In this document: piece after piece, positions 5,922 through 9,283 of the stretch
Numbering within the stretch: the first letter of the stretch is position 1
How the letters are laid out: each line of letters opens with the position of its first letter
Origin: an uncultured Lachnospiraceae bacterium
GTDB taxonomy: Bacteria; Bacillota; Clostridia; Lachnospirales; Lachnospiraceae
Reading direction: 5' to 3'
DNA length: 9,283 nt
Assembly: GCA_947175845.1 (NCBI GenBank)
Contig: CAMWOK010000097.1
Location: forward strand, 1 to 9,283
Program-made: the position numbers and the translations under genes
The notes under the pieces: generated by a model
Told to the model about the DNA's origin: nothing
The model's input: the letters and a program-made list of their open reading frames with translations, nothing else
Database searches by the model: none

Positions 5922-8105
5922 TTAATAGAATTCACCAAATTTATGATAATTGTCCGTCGCAATCCAGTTCTCAAAATATCTTGAATTTCCAATGATATCA
6001 TATCTTCTGGTCTTTGTCTGAATTCCATTTTCTACGACAGTGTGGTAATGATATCTGATACGAGTTTTATCCTTTCCTGCCGGGTTTAACAGATCGAGCC
6101 CCCATGCATCATCATACGCGATATCCATTTCAGCCGCAATTGTGGGCAGCAAATCGTTTTGTGATGCCATGACATCGGATATCTCAACAGGTGTATCAAT
6201 GCCTGCTCCACTGGGCTTTATAAACAATATAGGATTGGTCGTCTGTGGAAGTTCCGCCGACACAAAATTCTCTCCGTGGTCCGCAGTAATAACAATTACT
6301 GCCTGCTCATAAACGCCAAGACTTTGCATTTGTGCCAGATAATCATATACAAATCGCATACACCCCTCATACATCTGTACAGGAGTATTCGCTCCCTCAT
6401 CGACCTGTTCACCTGTTTCATTCATACGATACGGAGCATGTGCCCCCTTTGTGTGAATCAGTCGAAATGCTTTTTGGTCATCCCCTACTGTCAAACCAGT
6501 CTCTTTTAATTGTTTCCACAACAACGCATCGTTCTCATCATACATGGGAATATCAAGGATTCTGTCACGCACAACTGTATCATTGATATCATCAGCGGTA
6601 TAGAGAAACTGGTTTTTGACCAGGTAAGGCATCTGACGATACCCTCCAATCTTTACCGCCATCTCCACACAGCCTGCAAATGACATGCGCTCCTCCTGCA
6701 CAGTCCCCTCCGTTGTAAAATTTTCAGCATCTTTCAGCACACTTTCTCCGATAATATTCTCATCTTCCTCAAAGAGATAGTACTGATAACCGCATGTGCT
6801 CATCTCACTCCAGAACCTGCACTCCGAAAATGCTCTGTTCACATAATCTTGAATCGGCTCATCATAAAAATGCGGCTGTTCTGTGAACATGTAAGGAATA
6901 GAAGGAAATGTTCTTGAAAACTGAGCAACATGATCCGGATAATAAGTAAACCCTCCCAAAGGTTCTAAAAAGTCTGGGCGTTTCTCCAAAACTTGTTCCA
7001 GAAAGTCAACATCATAGGTGTCTAACACAAAAACAATCACATTCTGTTCGGATGCAAGTTCGTACATTCCCCTCATGGACAGGTAGTTCTCACACAGCAC
7101 ATCGCTGTCTTTCTCTCCGCGCTGCATGCTTTGCGGTATCACAGACACTACTCCAATCATCTGCATGGCACACAACAGAAGCGAACTGCAGATCAGCATC
7201 TTGCCGGAAATTTTTTTTGCTGCCAGACACGCAGCTGTCAATCCTGCCAGAAGTACACTCCACAAAACGAAATTCGCGATCTTGCGACCGTCACTCCAAT
7301 CCGTTTTCTTCCCGTCCATCAGAAAGAGTCCGCCATTCATAAGCATCCCCTGAAGATAACCGCTGATGCTCAATGCCCACAAAAACACACAGCCCATACG
7401 GCAGCGCCTTTCCGTGACAAGTAACAGCAGTGCTGCTGTCACCATGTAAACCATGACGCAAAAAACACCAACCAAATACCAGATATCTTTTATATCAAAC
7501 AGAAATTCATTTTTGTTGACAAGGAGTGTTTCAAATACCGGATACACCACAAACGTGATTGTCACAAGCGCCGAAACTGTCAGCACTACAGCGCATTGCT
7601 CCTGCCCCCATCCTTTGGCACGGTTTGAAATCCTGTCTGCGATGAGATATCCAAGCAAAATCCAAAATCCCAGTACTGTGACGCTTTCTGGCTGCAAAGT
7701 GTGATAAAAAGCTGCATTTAAGTTACCATACCACTGCACAGCTCTGGCCAGCAGTACCACACTGATGACTGTCAACGCCATGCATGCCGCTGTTTTCAAG
7801 CCGCTGTTTCCCGCTGCACCCTGTTCCTTTGTTCCTGTTATCAGAGCCGATATCCCCATCGCTAAAAGAACATCGAGAAAAATCAGATACAAATTCTCCC
7901 CATATGCAGGTATTTCTTCATACAAAAGCATCCATCTGACAGCACTCATTCCCCAAAACGCATAAAATATATCTAATCCCCATGAGGACAACAGCACAAG
8001 AAGGTCTTTCTGTAGTTTCTTCTGCACCCTTAAAACTGTGACTGTCGCAGTTCCCGACAAAACAGCTAAGACACACTGTATGATCAGCGTATATTTGATC
8101 GACAT
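5922..8105 (-). CDS. Polytopic membrane protein with extracytoplasmic sulfatase/LtaS-fold domain, putative phosphotransferase
   Basis: The 727-residue protein has about ten hydrophobic helices in residues 5-323, then a soluble alkaline-phosphatase-superfamily domain (about 354-727). Seen in the soluble part: NVIVFVLDTYD (355-365), whose Asp362 matches the first metal ligand; SRTFPSIP (397-404), whose Thr399 sits where LtaS and EptA carry the nucleophilic threonine; HTKGAHAPY (551-559) with His556; and VITADHGE (605-612) with Asp609-His610 as metal ligands. Lys/Arg-rich loops at 26-34, 158-166, 232-236 and 296-302 fit a topology with N-terminus and catalytic domain both outside. Family knowledge suggests transfer or cleavage of a phospho-group such as glycerol phosphate or phosphoethanolamine; the substrate is unknown. 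It is longer and has more helices than five-helix LtaS. The ATG at 8105 has GGAGGG six bases upstream. The gene is visibly poorer in G+C than its neighbours. Confidence 0.9.
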   Translation of the reverse strand: MSIKYTLIIQCVLAVLSGTATVTVLRVQKKLQKDLLVLLSSWGLDIFYAFWGMSAVRWMLLYEEIPAYGENLYLIFLDVLLAMGISALITGTKEQGAAGNSGLKTAACMALTVISVVLLARAVQWYGNLNAAFYHTLQPESVTVLGFWILLGYLIADRISNRAKGWGQEQCAVVLTVSALVTITFVVYPVFETLLVNKNEFLFDIKDIWYLVGVFCVMVYMVTAALLLLVTERRCRMGCVFLWALSISGYLQGMLMNGGLFLMDGKKTDWSDGRKIANFVLWSVLLAGLTAACLAAKKISGKMLICSSLLLCAMQMIGVVSVIPQSMQRGEKDSDVLCENYLSMRGMYELASEQNVIVFVLDTYDVDFLEQVLEKRPDFLEPLGGFTYYPDHVAQFSRTFPSIPYMFTEQPHFYDEPIQDYVNRAFSECRFWSEMSTCGYQYYLFEEDENIIGESVLKDAENFTTEGTVQEERMSFAGCVEMAVKIGGYRQMPYLVKNQFLYTADDINDTVVRDRILDIPMYDENDALLWKQLKETGLTVGDDQKAFRLIHTKGAHAPYRMNETGEQVDEGANTPVQMYEGCMRFVYDYLAQMQSLGVYEQAVIVITADHGENFVSAELPQTTNPILFIKPSGAGIDTPVEISDVMASQNDLLPTIAAEMDIAYDDAWGLDLLNPAGKDKTRIRYHYHTVVENGIQTKTRRYDIIGNSRYFENWIATDNYHKFGEFY

Positions 8106-8122
8106 TTCAACCCTCCGGACAG

Positions 8123-9283
8123 CTACAGCGCCGTCTCCACAATCTTCCCATCATCCACCCTGTAGATGATATCACACTTTTCAATCGTGTTTAAGCGATG
8201 CGCGATAATTACCATCGTCTTTCTGCCATGGAAGCTGTTGATTGCATCCATGACCGCCGCCTCCGTCTCATTGTCGAGCGCGGAGGTCGCCTCGTCGAAC
8301 ACAAGGATCTCCGGATCGTGGTACAGCGCCCGCGCAATGCCAAGGCGCTGCCGCTGTCCACCAGATATCCGCACGCCCCTGTCACCGATCGAGGTGTCAA
8401 GCCCCTCGGGAAGCCCCCTGATAAACTCCGCAAGCTGTGCCTCCTCGAGCACCTCCCAGATGCGCGCATCATTGATATCCGCATCTGCAATGCCAAATGC
8501 GATATTGTTTCTGACGGGTTCATCCACCAGGTAAATTGACTGCGGAATATAGCCGATCTGCGACAGCCATGCTGGATAATTGTCAAAAATATCGACGCCG
8601 TCACAGGTTATCTTTCCCTCCCGGACCTTCAAAAGGCCGAGCAATATATCAACGATTGTCGACTTTCCAGCACCGGACGGCCCCATAATGCCGACTGACT
8701 TGCCGTGCGGCACCGTCATATCCGCCCTGTCAAAAATCAGCTTATCTGTGTTTGGATAGGCATATACAATCCCTTTGAGTTCAATTTTATCCCGGATCTG
8801 CATCTTCTTTGACATGTCAGCGGGCCTGAGTGCCTGATTGTTTCTTTTACTGATCTCATTGATATTCATATTTTCATAGACGTAGTCAAGACAGGGACGA
8901 AAATAGGAAATATCTGTCATGTAAGTGTTGATGCGGTTGACGCTCGGCATCATGCGGATTGCGGCAATTGCGAAAGCCGCCAGCATCGGAACCAGGGAAG
9001 AGGCATCATTTCCCATGGAAATATACACAATAATATATCCAAGAATACTGGCCATAAAAATTGTCTCGATCAAAAGCCGGGGAAGATTGTTCAACACCGC
9101 ATGCCTTTTTGCATATCCGGCACCGATCTTTCCGCTGCTCTCATAATTGTCTGCAAAAAATGCCTCCCTGTGCAGCACCTTGACATCCTTGATGCCATAG
9201 ATTGCCTGAATCCTCCACTTTGCAATCCGCGACTGGATGGCCTGATTTTTCTCCCCCAGCTTCGAAAGACGCGGCTTGAGCAC
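8123..9283 (-). CDS. ABC transporter, fused membrane and ATPase domains (PglK/MsbA-like exporter), N-terminus cut off by window edge
   Basis: This is the C-terminal 386 residues of an ABC exporter half that would work as a homodimer to move a lipid-linked glycan or similar amphiphile across the cytoplasmic membrane. Residues about 1-130 are the end of the membrane domain, with hydrophobic stretches near 70-90 and 98-112. Residues about 165-386 are a complete ATPase: Walker A GPSGAGKS (201-208), Q-loop Gln248, signature ISGGQ (306-310), Walker B ILVFDE (326-331), D-loop SALD (334-337) and H-loop His362. All catalytic residues are present. The segment around residues 31-47, with KVLHRE and a following FF..NY, resembles PglK-type flippases. 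The frame is open to the edge; the first codon there is GTG and is probably an internal valine. Family members run near 580-600 residues, so roughly 200 are missing. The stop is TAG, 17 bases before the next gene. Substrate is inferred from context only; a peptide or drug exporter cannot be excluded. Confidence 0.93.
   Translation of the reverse strand: MLKPRLSKLGEKNQAIQSRIAKWRIQAIYGIKDVKVLHREAFFADNYESSGKIGAGYAKRHAVLNNLPRLLIETIFMASILGYIIVYISMGNDASSLVPMLAAFAIAAIRMMPSVNRINTYMTDISYFRPCLDYVYENMNINEISKRNNQALRPADMSKKMQIRDKIELKGIVYAYPNTDKLIFDRADMTVPHGKSVGIMGPSGAGKSTIVDILLGLLKVREGKITCDGVDIFDNYPAWLSQIGYIPQSIYLVDEPVRNNIAFGIADADINDARIWEVLEEAQLAEFIRGLPEGLDTSIGDRGVRISGGQRQRLGIARALYHDPEILVFDEATSALDNETEAAVMDAINSFHGRKTMVIIAHRLNTIEKCDIIYRVDDGKIVETAL

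Noticed and set aside
9281..9283. GTG at the window edge as the start of the ABC gene
   Set aside because: The encoded protein lacks most of the membrane domain expected for the family, so the codon is more likely an internal valine of a gene that continues outside the window.

Overview
The window looks like an internal piece of a surface-polysaccharide or cell-wall-glycan biosynthesis cluster from a Gram-positive bacterium, most likely Firmicutes, class Clostridia, of the Lachnospiraceae type. This rests on strong GGAGG-type ribosome binding sites before most genes, moderate G+C, tightly packed genes, and the mix of families (GT17, DUF5672 and GT11 beside a Wzy-like polymerase and a PglK/MsbA-like ABC exporter). 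The taxonomic call is inference; no marker gene is present.

All eight genes lie on the minus strand, so transcription runs from high to low coordinates. In that order they are: the C-terminal two-thirds of an ABC transporter half (8123-9283, running off the window edge); a large polytopic membrane protein with an extracytoplasmic alkaline-phosphatase/sulfatase-fold domain (5922-8105); a GT11/alpha-1,2-fucosyltransferase-like enzyme (4866-5891); a DUF5672 protein (4041-4805); a GT17 glycosyltransferase (3085-4035); a GT2 glycosyltransferase (2140-3075); a Wzy-like polytopic polymerase/ligase (885-2099); and a second GT2 glycosyltransferase (64-888). Gaps are 17, 30, 60, 5, 9 and 40 bases, and the last pair overlaps by 4 bases (ATGA). 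No gap has a convincing promoter, so this reads as one operon whose promoter, and probably its initiating sugar-phosphate transferase, lie outside the window.

A plausible joint model (inference) is that the four recognised glycosyltransferases, and possibly the DUF5672 protein, build a lipid-linked oligosaccharide at the inner face of the membrane. The ABC exporter flips it, the Wzy-like protein polymerises or transfers it outside, and the sulfatase-fold membrane enzyme adds a phospho-substituent or acts on a phosphodiester outside the cell. The points most worth a second look are the ten-helix phosphotransferase-like protein with its G+C-poor gene, the Wzy-like protein next to an ABC-type flippase, the altered motifs in the GT11 and DUF5672 proteins, and a possible attenuator hairpin in the 60-base gap. 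I saw no CRISPR array, RNA gene, insertion sequence or broken gene. No stretch over 300 bases lacks a gene.
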